DNA of 29,845 nt from an uncultured Lachnospiraceae bacterium (GTDB lineage Bacteria > Bacillota > Clostridia > Lachnospirales > Lachnospiraceae). Location: the NCBI GenBank assembly GCA_934351255.1, contig CAKRJH010000022.1, forward strand, positions 1 to 29,845, given 5' to 3'. The position numbers and the translations under genes were made by a program. Under the pieces are notes generated by a model. It was not told the origin of the DNA. It saw only the letters and a program-made list of their open reading frames with translations, and ran no database searches. This document shows, one piece after another, positions 1 to 6,328 of this stretch. Position 1 is the first letter of the stretch, and each line of letters begins with the position of its first letter.

Positions 1-19
1 CATAAGAATATTTATACAT
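1..19 (-). CDS. IS3-family transposase OrfA, N-terminal six codons only
   Basis: The ATG at 19-17 is followed by codons for YKYSY, and the frame then leaves the window. IS3 OrfA proteins commonly start with such a K-Y-S-x-E-F-K segment ahead of a helix-turn-helix. A GGAGG at 33-37 (minus strand) would be the ribosome binding site. Too little is present to say whether the element is intact. Confidence 0.55.
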
Positions 20-76
20 AAAAATACCGACCTCCAATCGTTAGATTTTTAGGTCTAACTTTTGGGGGTCGGTACA
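1..76 (-). mobile_element. Left end of an IS3-family insertion sequence (rest outside window)
   Basis: Read on the minus strand from 76, the sequence begins TGTACCGACCCCCAAAAG, the TG-starting, C-rich terminal repeat style of IS3-family elements. Two nested inverted repeats follow: TTAGA/TCTAA inside ACCGACC/GGTCGGT. Then comes GGAGG and an ATG opening MYKYSY, the usual beginning of IS3 OrfA. Only the first 76 bp are in the window, so the right end, target duplication and orfAB are not visible. The hairpin may also stop transcription coming from the tRNA gene. The family call rests on the end sequence plus the OrfA N-terminus, both recognised from memory. Confidence 0.7.
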
Positions 77-104
77 ACCATCCCATCATTGCTGCTTTTC
101 TCAA

Positions 105-176
105 CGTTCCCTGCGGGAATCGAACCCACAACTAGCGCTTAGGAGGCGCTTGTTATATCCATTTAACTAAGAGAAC
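105..176 (-). tRNA. tRNA-Arg, anticodon CCU
   Basis: The 72-nt minus-strand sequence folds as a cloverleaf. The acceptor GTTCTCT pairs with AGGGAAC and the discriminator is G. The D stem GTTA/TAAC encloses a loop with GG. The anticodon stem AGCGC/GCGCT holds loop CTCCTAA, giving anticodon CCU, which reads AGG. The T arm is GTGGG-TTCGAAT-CCCGC. CCA is not encoded and must be added by nucleotidyltransferase. An IS3-like element end lies 28 bp beyond the 3' end. Confidence 0.95.
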
Positions 177-191
177 ACATTACAATTATTA

Positions 192-221
192 ATTGTATCA
201 TACTGCTTCCCAGAACGTCAA
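192..221 (-). promoter_or_regulatory. Sigma-A-type promoter of tRNA-Arg
   Basis: On the minus strand TTGACG (221-216) and TACAAT (197-192) are separated by 18 bp, and the tRNA 5' end lies 15 bp after the -10. A palindrome ACAATTA-T-TAATTGT (183-197) overlaps the -10; whether it is an operator is unknown. Confidence 0.6.
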
Positions 222-241
222 GAAACACCTCTTCGCAAACT

Positions 242-270
242 TTGACATCTCCCCGCTTTCTTCATATAAT
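242..270 (+). promoter_or_regulatory. Consensus sigma-A promoter of clpX
   Basis: TTGACA (242-247) and TATAAT (265-270) are separated by exactly 17 bp, a perfect vegetative promoter. Transcription would start near 277, leaving a leader of about 22 nt before the clpX ATG. Confidence 0.85.
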
Positions 271-298
271 GAAAAAAATACAGAAAGGATTACATGGT

Positions 299-1711
299 AT
301 GTCAGAGAATAAAGAGAACAAAGAATACGAAGATATCTGCTACGTGTGCCGGCGTACAGAGAGTGTTGCGGGCAAGATGATCCATATGCCCGGCAACATC
401 TGTATCTGCACCGACTGTATGCAGAAGACAATGGACACAATGAGCAATATGCCCGGCATGCCGGGAATGCCATATATGGATATGTTTGGCGCCATGACGC
501 CGCCTGTTGACGAGAACGGAAAGCCGATGTATGAGGAGATCCCGCAGAATCAGCGTCTGAAAAAAAAGACTGCGCCGGCGTCTGCTGAGCAGGAGACCGA
601 GGAACCGTCCGATCCGCTCCACACCCTGGACATCGACCACCTCCCACCTCCGCACAAGATCAAGGCGCGCCTGGATGAGTATGTCATCGGGCAGGAGCAC
701 GCCAAGAAAGTGATCTCCGTGGCCGTTTACAACCATTACAAGCGTGTACTCACGGACACGATGGATGACATTGAGATCGAAAAGTCCAATATGCTCATGG
801 TCGGACCGACCGGCTGCGGCAAGACGCACATCGTCAAGACACTGGCACGCATCCTGAGAGTGCCCCTGGCCATCACAGACGCCACTTCCCTGACGGAGGC
901 CGGATATATCGGCGACGACGTGGAAAGTGTGTTATCGAAGCTTCTGGCGGCCGCTGACAATGATGTGGAGAAGGCCGAGCACGGTATCGTCTTCATCGAT
1001 GAGATTGACAAGATCGCCAAGAAGCGCAACACCAACAGCCGTGATGTCAGCGGAGAGTCTGTTCAGCAGGGTATGTTGAAGCTGCTCGAGGGCAGCGAGG
1101 TCGAGGTTCCGGTCGGAGCTACGAACAAAAATGCCATGGTTCCGATGACCACGATCAACACCCGCAACATCCTGTTCATCTGCGGCGGCGCTTTTCCGGA
1201 GCTGGAAAAGGTCATCAAAAACCGACTGAACAAACAGGCTTCCATCGGTTTTTCGGCCGATCTCAAGGATCGGTTTGACGGAGAGGAAAACATCCTGCTC
1301 CAGACCACACCGGAGGATCTGCGTGAATTCGGTATGATTCCGGAGTTCCTGGGCCGACTGCCGATCACCTGCGCCCTCGAGGCCATGACCGAGGATATGC
1401 TCGTGCACATCATGACCGATCCGAAGAATGCGATCCTCAAGCAGTATCAGAAGCTGCTGCGTCTGGATGAAGTGGATCTGCAGTTTGATGCGGATGCCAT
1501 CCGCGAGATTGCCAAAAAGGCAGCCCAGAAGAAGACCGGTGCCCGCGCGCTGCGTGCGATCATCGAGGAGTTCATGCTGGATATTATGTATGAGATTCCA
1601 AAGGACGACAATATTGGCCGCGTGACGATCACCGCTGACTACATTGCCCATCATGGTTCTCCGCGCATTGAGATGCGTGGAAGCTACCTGATCGAACAGA
1701 ATAACGACTGA
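299..1711 (+). CDS. clpX: ClpX-type AAA+ unfoldase of the Clp protease
   Basis: This is the ATP-dependent unfoldase that feeds substrates to ClpP in the cytosol. The 470-residue protein has an N-terminal zinc-binding domain (C14/C17, C37/C40), a Met-Pro-Gly-rich linker (about 45-115), Walker A GPTGCGKT (169-176), pore loop GYIG (202-205, GYVG in most ClpX), Walker B IVFIDEID (230-237) and the ClpP-docking IGF tripeptide (316-318). I chose ATG 299 because AAAGGA lies 9 nt upstream; a longer frame would begin with TTG inside the -35 box. At 470 aa it is longer than the roughly 420-430 aa of standard ClpX, and no clpP, tig or lon is adjacent, so it may be the second ClpX-like copy seen in some Lachnospiraceae. 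Family assignment is firm; one-of-two-copies is inference. Confidence 0.92.
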   Translation: MSENKENKEYEDICYVCRRTESVAGKMIHMPGNICICTDCMQKTMDTMSNMPGMPGMPYMDMFGAMTPPVDENGKPMYEEIPQNQRLKKKTAPASAEQETEEPSDPLHTLDIDHLPPPHKIKARLDEYVIGQEHAKKVISVAVYNHYKRVLTDTMDDIEIEKSNMLMVGPTGCGKTHIVKTLARILRVPLAITDATSLTEAGYIGDDVESVLSKLLAAADNDVEKAEHGIVFIDEIDKIAKKRNTNSRDVSGESVQQGMLKLLEGSEVEVPVGATNKNAMVPMTTINTRNILFICGGAFPELEKVIKNRLNKQASIGFSADLKDRFDGEENILLQTTPEDLREFGMIPEFLGRLPITCALEAMTEDMLVHIMTDPKNAILKQYQKLLRLDEVDLQFDADAIREIAKKAAQKKTGARALRAIIEEFMLDIMYEIPKDDNIGRVTITADYIAHHGSPRIEMRGSYLIEQNND

Positions 1712-1735
1712 CAAAATAATGACTGACAAAATAAT
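1706..1735 (+). repeat. Perfect 15-bp tandem duplication at the clpX stop codon
   Basis: GACTGACAAAATAAT occurs twice head to tail (1706-1720 and 1721-1735). The first copy contains the last codon and TGA stop of clpX, so the second copy carries a duplicate Asp-stop in frame. Confidence 0.9.
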
Positions 1736-1790
1736 CTAATAGCCAGCCGGTCAAATCATAACCGGTTGAATAATAATTAGGAGATGTCCT

Positions 1791-2246
1791 GTGAAAACAT
1801 TTGTAGATTTCACGTACGAATGTGAGGAAGCGGTATTCTCGGATCAGCACCAGGCATATCTGGTGGAATATTTCCAGGATCCGTCCGATCTGCCACAGAC
1901 TTACGATATCGACTGCTACCAGAGTATCACCTCCCGCTATGCCGTAGTGTATCAGAGGAGCGATGAGGTGATCGCCGGACAGTATCAGGGAAAACTGATC
2001 GTTCCCAGATGTTTCGGCTTTCTGGAGGAAAATTACGAGCCAGATTCCGCTGCCAATGCGGGACCTGGCTCGTCTGCGTTGCTGGAGGCCGCCGGCATCA
2101 CCCGCGCGAGGCAGGAGCCCCTGTCTCTGGACGGCCGGGGCATGCTGATCGGGATTATTGATTCGGGGGCTGGTGTGCGAATGGGCAAAACTAACGTTTT
2201 GCCCTTGCAAGAATTTCTTCGAAATTCTTGTTGGCGTTTCAATTAG
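1791..2246 (+). pseudogene. S8 (subtilisin-like) peptidase, N-terminal remnant
   Basis: The frame starts with GTG 1791 behind AGGAG (spacing 7). Residues 1 to about 125 resemble the prodomain-like N-terminus of Clostridia S8 peptidases of the Csp/spore type, with YLVEYF near the start. It reaches the first catalytic block, GRGMLIGIIDSG, holding the catalytic Asp. Homology then ends: the last 27 residues are encoded by a hairpin repeat and the frame stops at 2246. The His and Ser blocks, roughly three quarters of a normal enzyme, are absent and are not found in another frame nearby. It therefore cannot be an active protease. It lies 79 bp after clpX and may be cotranscribed. A small regulatory or neutral stub protein cannot be excluded. 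Confidence 0.75.
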
Positions 2247-2353
2247 TCGGCGCTGTTCGGTCTGTGCGAATGGGCAAAACCGGCGTTTTGCCCTTGCAAG
2301 AATTTCTTCGAAATTCTTGTTGGCGTTTGAATACGTCACGGCGTTGTTCGGTC
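2174..2353 (+). repeat. Two tandem copies of a double-hairpin repeat (89 and 91 bp)
   Basis: Copy 1 is 2174-2262 and copy 2 is 2263-2353. Each runs from TGTGCGAATGGGCAAAAC to TTCGGTC. Each contains two inverted repeats: GGGCAAAAC/GTTTTGCCC with a 4-nt loop, and CAAGAATTTC/GAAATTCTTG with a 3-nt loop. The first stem's loop differs (TAAC versus CGGC), as does the region after GGCGTTT; the stems are identical. This is REP-like architecture. The array begins exactly where the S8 peptidase homology stops. Confidence 0.9.
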
Positions 2354-2408
2354 TAAAAAAAGACCTGCGTCGGAGGGATTCTTCGTTCCCTCGTCTGCAG
2401 GTCTTTTC
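2354..2408. terminator. Bidirectional rho-independent terminator
   Basis: AAAAGACCTGC (2358-2368) pairs with GCAGGTCTTTT (2397-2407), and an inner stem GAGGGA/TCCCTC (2373-2378/2387-2392) extends it. There are four Ts after it on the plus strand and seven on the minus strand. It separates the plus-strand clpX unit from the converging NlpC/P60 gene. Confidence 0.85.
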
Positions 2409-2435
2409 GTATATCTACGTCTTTTTCGTTCGATA

Positions 2436-3794
2436 TTAGTTCACAATACGTCTTGCGCAGGATGGCTGGTTATAATACATATTGGATGTAATAATACCGG
2501 TTCTGCGGGAAGCTGCATGTACGATGCGTCCTCCACCGATATACATAGCCACATGGCCGATCGTAGAACCGTGACGGTAGAAGATCAGGTCACCAGGCTG
2601 TACACTCGACAGGCTGACTGCCCGTCCACAGCTTGCCTGTGCTGCGGAGTAATGTGGAAGGCTGTAGCCAAACTGTGCATATACAGCCATCGTAAATCCG
2701 GAACAATCGGCTCCGTTCGTCAGGGAGGATCCTCCCCAGACATATGGGTTACCTACGAACCGCAGTGCGTAATTTGCAACTGCCTGTCCGGATGTGCCGC
2801 TCGGTCTCGGTGTGCTTCCGGAACCACCTCTGGATGAGCTTCCGCCGGATGAAGTGCTTCCACCGGAATGGGAGGCAGCTCGTCTCTGTGCTGCCTTCTG
2901 TCTGGCAAGTGCTGCCAGTCTGCGGCGCTGTGCTCTCTTGGCTCTGCGCTTTGCACGGATCTTTGCACGCTCTTCCTTGAGGGAGATCGCATGCTTGAAG
3001 TTAATCTGAAGATCTACATAATCCTTGGATACAAATCCGTGGGTATCTCCATCGACCTCAATCTTGTACCAGTTCGTGCTCTCGCCGATCACCTCGTACT
3101 CGCAGTCCTCGGAAATCTGTGTCACGATGCTGGACTCTGTGGATCTGCGGGAACGGACATTGACCGTAACCACGCCCTTGCGGACAGTGGCATACTCAAC
3201 ACCGAATCTCGCTGCCAGCTTCAACGCTCTGTTGCCGGTCGCCAGATAATCCTTGTTGATCCATCCGGTGACATTACCGGATTTGATTTCTACCCATTTT
3301 CCTTTGGTCTTGAGGATCTGTGCCGCACAACCTCTGTATAACTTACCACGAACCTTTGCCTTGGTGGTAGGTCTTCTTCTGATATTGACATAATCTCTTG
3401 CAGTGGAGATCGCCTTTACGGAAAATCTCTTTGCCAGACGCTTTTTCTGCGCCAGTCGCTGCTTCTCTGAGAAAGATAACTCCTCTTCCGGCTCTTTTTT
3501 CTTCTCTGCCTGTGCCCCTGTCGCTGTCTGACCGGACACTGCCGTGCCGCTGGCTGCCTGAACATCCTGCGATGCATCTTCCTGTGTCTGTGTCGTCGTC
3601 TCTGCGTCCGAAGAACTCTCTGTCCCCTGATCTACGTCAACATACTTGTCCAATGACTGGGCAATGCCCACCAGGTTCAATTCCGTACAGAACGTAGCTG
3701 CCGACGGTGTCAGACACGACACTGCCAGCCCGGTGATCAGAGATGCCGTCACAGCCAAGGTCGCCGTTTTCTTTCCCCCGAAATGTAAAAACAT
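2436..3794 (-). CDS. Secreted SH3-SH3-NlpC/P60 peptidoglycan hydrolase
   Basis: A predicted exported gamma-D-glutamyl-peptide hydrolase (452 aa) that cuts cell-wall stem peptides. An N-terminal signal segment (about 8-33) is followed by a Gln/Thr/Ser-rich spacer, two bacterial SH3 domains (about 127-186 and 200-262), a strikingly basic stretch rich in Arg/Lys/Ala (about 272-306), a Gly/Ser linker (308-336) and a C-terminal NlpC/P60 domain. The catalytic Cys is in GADCSGF (C364), with His in IGHVAMY (H414) and HAA (H426) completing the site. AGAAAGGA lies 9 nt before ATG 3794. It has its own consensus promoter and a terminator downstream, so it is monocistronic. Family assignment is secure; the role in cell separation versus spore or wall turnover is not determined. 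Confidence 0.93.
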   Translation of the reverse strand: MFLHFGGKKTATLAVTASLITGLAVSCLTPSAATFCTELNLVGIAQSLDKYVDVDQGTESSSDAETTTQTQEDASQDVQAASGTAVSGQTATGAQAEKKKEPEEELSFSEKQRLAQKKRLAKRFSVKAISTARDYVNIRRRPTTKAKVRGKLYRGCAAQILKTKGKWVEIKSGNVTGWINKDYLATGNRALKLAARFGVEYATVRKGVVTVNVRSRRSTESSIVTQISEDCEYEVIGESTNWYKIEVDGDTHGFVSKDYVDLQINFKHAISLKEERAKIRAKRRAKRAQRRRLAALARQKAAQRRAASHSGGSTSSGGSSSRGGSGSTPRPSGTSGQAVANYALRFVGNPYVWGGSSLTNGADCSGFTMAVYAQFGYSLPHYSAAQASCGRAVSLSSVQPGDLIFYRHGSTIGHVAMYIGGGRIVHAASRRTGIITSNMYYNQPSCARRIVN

Positions 3795-3889
3795 ATGAAA
3801 CGTCCTTTCTGTCTATCTACGGTAAACTCTTACCTTTCTTAACTTTTCAGCGTATCAAATATTACGCAAATGTTACATATCTGAACCCA

Positions 3890-3918
3890 ATTATAGATAC
3901 CTTTTGGACGTTTGTCAA
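3890..3918 (-). promoter_or_regulatory. Consensus sigma-A promoter of the NlpC/P60 gene
   Basis: TTGACA (3918-3913) and TATAAT (3895-3890) are exactly 17 bp apart on the minus strand. The leader is about 88 nt. A palindromic dyad lies about 60 bp upstream (3977-3997). Confidence 0.85.
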
Positions 3919-3976
3919 CCATTTTGAGGGGTTTTTTGAAGTTTTCACAATTTGTCGTTTTATAAAGAAATTATGG

Positions 3977-3997
3977 ATTTTATTCTACTGCAGTAGT
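3977..3997. promoter_or_regulatory. Dyad site, copy 1 (possible operator)
   Basis: ATTTTATTCTAC-N4-GTAGT, containing the perfect 12-bp palindrome CTACTGCAGTAG. It abuts the stop codon of the CBS gene (3998-4000) and sits upstream of the NlpC/P60 promoter. The same 21-bp pattern recurs at 4445-4465. Confidence 0.45.
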
Positions 3998-4408
3998 CTA
4001 TTTATCCTTTCTTGCCTCGCCAACCAGATGTGTCAGCACCTCTTTTCGGGTCACAATTCCGATGAATACACCGTTGTCATCCACCACCGGGACAAAGTTC
4101 TGATTCACTACCTTGTCGATCAGATCATCGATATGTGCCATGACATTGACCTCCTGGTTATCGCGTCTGCGCTTTACGGTCTGGATCGATTTCTTGCGCA
4201 ATTCACGGCGTTCCAGATGGTCTTTGTCCTCAAGATTCCAGAGAAGATCGCCCTCCGTGATCGTGCCGATGTACCGGCCATCCTTGCCCAGAAGCGGGAT
4301 AGCGGTAAATCCGCTCTCACGCATTTTGTCCAATACAGACCCAATATTGTCCGTCTCGGTGACGTATGTCACGCTGTCCTTCGTCGTAAGAAAAAATAAT
4401 ACATTCAT
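3998..4408 (-). CDS. Tandem CBS-domain protein (CbpB/DarB-like)
   Basis: A 136-aa protein made of two CBS modules, each ending in a GxIxxxDLLW/ExLxxL-type helix: residues about 12-55 (AIPLLGKDGRYIGTITEGDLLW) and about 85-130 (FVPVVDDNGVFIGIVTRKEVL). Stand-alone CBS pairs of this size bind adenine nucleotides; YkuL/CbpB of Firmicutes binds cyclic-di-AMP. I chose ATG 4408, where AAAGGAGG lies 11 nt upstream, rather than ATG 4441, which would put that ribosome site inside the gene. It is cytosolic, without membrane segments. Ligand identity is inference from family size and lineage. Confidence 0.82.
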   Translation of the reverse strand: MNVLFFLTTKDSVTYVTETDNIGSVLDKMRESGFTAIPLLGKDGRYIGTITEGDLLWNLEDKDHLERRELRKKSIQTVKRRRDNQEVNVMAHIDDLIDKVVNQNFVPVVDDNGVFIGIVTRKEVLTHLVGEARKDK

Positions 4409-4444
4409 TGAATGAAATACCTCCTTTTTATGTATCCCCATGCC

Positions 4445-4465
4445 ATTTTATTCTACATCTGTAGT
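4445..4465. promoter_or_regulatory. Dyad site, copy 2 (BlaI/MecI-like operator candidate)
   Basis: ATTTTATTCTAC-N4-GTAGT again, here with the dyad CTACA-TC-TGTAG. This fits the TACA-N2-TGTA core recognised by BlaI/MecI/CopY-type repressors. It lies 37 bp upstream of the CBS gene ATG, inside the leader predicted from the promoter at 4546-4575, where a bound repressor would block elongation. Confidence 0.4.
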
Positions 4466-4545
4466 AAATCTTCCATCCAAGCACGTTCTCTGCTCAGACA
4501 GTTCTTTGCCCTACATCCCCCATAACTACTTGTCATTCCGATTTT

Positions 4546-4575
4546 ATTATATCGAAGGTTCCCTCTTCCTTGCAA
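4546..4575 (-). promoter_or_regulatory. Putative sigma-A promoter of the CBS gene
   Basis: TTGCAA (4575-4570) and TATAAT (4551-4546) on the minus strand are separated by 18 bp. It lies just after azlD and gives a leader of about 130 nt that contains the dyad at 4445-4465. No hairpin terminator is visible between azlD and this promoter. Confidence 0.5.
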
Positions 4576-4583
4576 TTAACATT

Positions 4584-4898
4584 CTATAAAATGAGTATTA
4601 ATTCCACGAGAAGTGCCCCGATACTGGCTCCCAGAGCCACTTTCAGCAGGCTTCCCCTGCGGTATGCCAGCACCAGTCCCACCACGCTTCCCGCGATCCC
4701 GGATGCCAGATGCCCGGTGGCAAAAAAGACCGCCGGAAATGTCATGGCTCCCAGCACCGCATATGGCACATACGCCAGGAACGAACGGATAAACCGGTTC
4801 TGGATCTTTCCACGGCACAATGCCAGCGGAAGCGCACGCACCACATAGGTTACGACCGCCATCACCAGCAGATATGATATAAATTTCAAAGTATCCAT
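4584..4898 (-). CDS. azlD: AzlD, small subunit of a branched-chain amino acid exporter
   Basis: A 104-aa membrane protein with about three to four hydrophobic segments and the AzlD hallmark TYVVRALPL near residue 17, followed by FLAYVPYAVLGAMTFPAVF. With AzlC it forms a two-component exporter of branched-chain amino acids and analogues at the cytoplasmic membrane. The gene starts 18 bp after azlC stops, and GAAAGGG precedes the ATG at a rather long distance. It is the last gene of the pbp-thioesterase-azlC-azlD unit. The substrate is a family assumption. Confidence 0.88.
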   Translation of the reverse strand: MDTLKFISYLLVMAVVTYVVRALPLALCRGKIQNRFIRSFLAYVPYAVLGAMTFPAVFFATGHLASGIAGSVVGLVLAYRRGSLLKVALGASIGALLVELILIL

Positions 4899-4916
4899 CG
4901 TCTTTGCAAACCCTTT

Positions 4917-5621
4917 CTATTCTTCCTCTATCGGCATCAGCCACGCCCCAAGCCCTGCCGCTGCCACCGCACAGATAATGATCACAAATCCGGAGGACAC
5001 CTTTTTCAGCGCCGGGATCCAGTGGAATCCACAGCTCATCGCCACCGCCAGCAGGATCACCTTCATCACACGGCGGTCAGCTCTTCCCTCCGGCAGGATG
5101 ATCGCCATAAACATGCCGTAGATCGCCACGCCCAGCGCATTGCATAACAGTTCAGGCAGCACGCTTCCAAGCACGGCACCCAGGCCGGTTCCAAACGCCC
5201 AGCCGATATATGGCACCAGGATCAGCCCGTACAGGTAAGACCTTCCGACTTCCCCCTTACGGCTGCTGGCCACGCCGAAGATCTCATCTGTTATGCCGAA
5301 TCCCGTCAGCAGACGGTGCGGCAGGCTCATCGTATCATCCAGCTTCTGTGAGAGCGACAATGACATCAGGGCATAGCGCACATTGATCACAAACTGCGTC
5401 AATGCCATCTCCAGCATGCCGCCTCCGGCCACCATGATATCCAGCCCGGCAAACTGCCCTGCCGAAGTCAGATTCAGCAGAGAGATCAGCAGGGTCTGCC
5501 ACCACGTCAGTCCCATGGCTACCCCCATCAGTCCAAAGGTGAAACTTACCGATATGTATCCCAAAGCAATGGGAATGCCGTCACGCATTCCCATCTGAAA
5601 AGTTGTATGTTCCTGTTTCAT
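4917..5621 (-). CDS. azlC: AzlC, large subunit of a branched-chain amino acid exporter
   Basis: A 234-aa integral membrane protein with several predicted membrane spans. The N-terminal GMRDGIPIALGYISVSFTFGLMG and the segment LTSAGQFAGLDIMVAGG (about 52-68) are typical of AzlC permeases. I start at ATG 5621, where GGAG lies 5 nt upstream; the in-frame GTG 5627 overlaps that ribosome site. The ATG is 2 nt past the thioesterase stop, so translation is probably coupled. It works with the adjacent AzlD. The specific substrate is not readable from sequence. Confidence 0.9.
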   Translation of the reverse strand: MKQEHTTFQMGMRDGIPIALGYISVSFTFGLMGVAMGLTWWQTLLISLLNLTSAGQFAGLDIMVAGGGMLEMALTQFVINVRYALMSLSLSQKLDDTMSLPHRLLTGFGITDEIFGVASSRKGEVGRSYLYGLILVPYIGWAFGTGLGAVLGSVLPELLCNALGVAIYGMFMAIILPEGRADRRVMKVILLAVAMSCGFHWIPALKKVSSGFVIIICAVAAAGLGAWLMPIEEE

Positions 5622-5623
5622 GT

Positions 5624-6328
5624 TCACTCCAAATAAAACGCTACGACAGCGTATACTTTGCCTTCCTCATCCGTCCATTCTACCACGGTCCGGCCCGGCT
5701 CATGATGAACCACCGGAATCATCACATCGCCAAGTGTCGCCGGGTTGCGGTATTCCACCCGCAGCTCCCTTACGCATGCATACTCCGGCAGACATCCCAT
5801 GGCCAGTCTCACATACTGGCCGTTGTTCATATGATGATATATATCCAGATGATAATTCTGTACGATCACGGCAGTTCCTGCTTCTCCCGGCGATTCCACC
5901 TTGATCTTACGCGGCGCATAGTCCATCTCGATCGGCTCTGCCTCACCGTACAATGCCGCTTCCTCGGGTGTGACTCTGACCGGCCTGCCCGTCTGCATAT
6001 CGGTCAGCACCCAGATTGAATTGGCCTTCACCATCGGCTCCCCATGATCCATGATCATGAAATTGCGGTGTCCAAAGATCTTCTCGCAGCGGATGGCTCT
6101 GGTCATGACCTCGACCTCCTGATCCAATACCGGATACCGGTCGATCACGATCTGCCAGAATGTCATCAGCCAGGAATTGTGACGGGCATTGAGATTGTCC
6201 AGTCCCACACCCAGGCTCTCCGACTCCATATTGGAACAATCCTGGAAATAATTCACGATACTGTCCAGCCGCAGTTTTCTATCTTTGTCTGTCTCACTAA
6301 ATCGAATCCTACTCTCAAATTGATACAT
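5624..6328 (-). CDS. Acyl-ACP thioesterase (double hot-dog fold)
   Basis: A 234-aa cytosolic enzyme of the acyl-ACP thioesterase family, which hydrolyses acyl-ACP to release free fatty acid. The N-terminal YQFESRIRFSETDKDRKLRL opens the first hot-dog. The second hot-dog carries the signature HLDIYHHMNNGQY (about 160-172), equivalent to the D-x-N-x-H-V-N-N-x-x-Y block of plant and bacterial enzymes; here the usual first Asn region is YHLD. The ATG overlaps the pbp stop as TAATG, indicating translational coupling. Chain-length specificity cannot be told from sequence. Its placement between a penicillin-binding protein and an amino-acid exporter has no obvious pathway logic. Confidence 0.87.
   Translation of the reverse strand: MYQFESRIRFSETDKDRKLRLDSIVNYFQDCSNMESESLGVGLDNLNARHNSWLMTFWQIVIDRYPVLDQEVEVMTRAIRCEKIFGHRNFMIMDHGEPMVKANSIWVLTDMQTGRPVRVTPEEAALYGEAEPIEMDYAPRKIKVESPGEAGTAVIVQNYHLDIYHHMNNGQYVRLAMGCLPEYACVRELRVEYRNPATLGDVMIPVVHHEPGRTVVEWTDEEGKVYAVVAFYLE

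Noticed and set aside
242..298. Longer clpX frame starting at TTG 242
   Set aside because: The TTG is part of the consensus -35 box and the -10 lies inside the frame; ATG 299 has a proper ribosome site and matches ClpX N-termini.
1629..2339. Minus-strand frame across the S8 remnant and hairpin repeats
   Set aside because: Its N-terminal part is just the two repeat copies read in frame and the rest is antisense to the peptidase stub and the clpX end.
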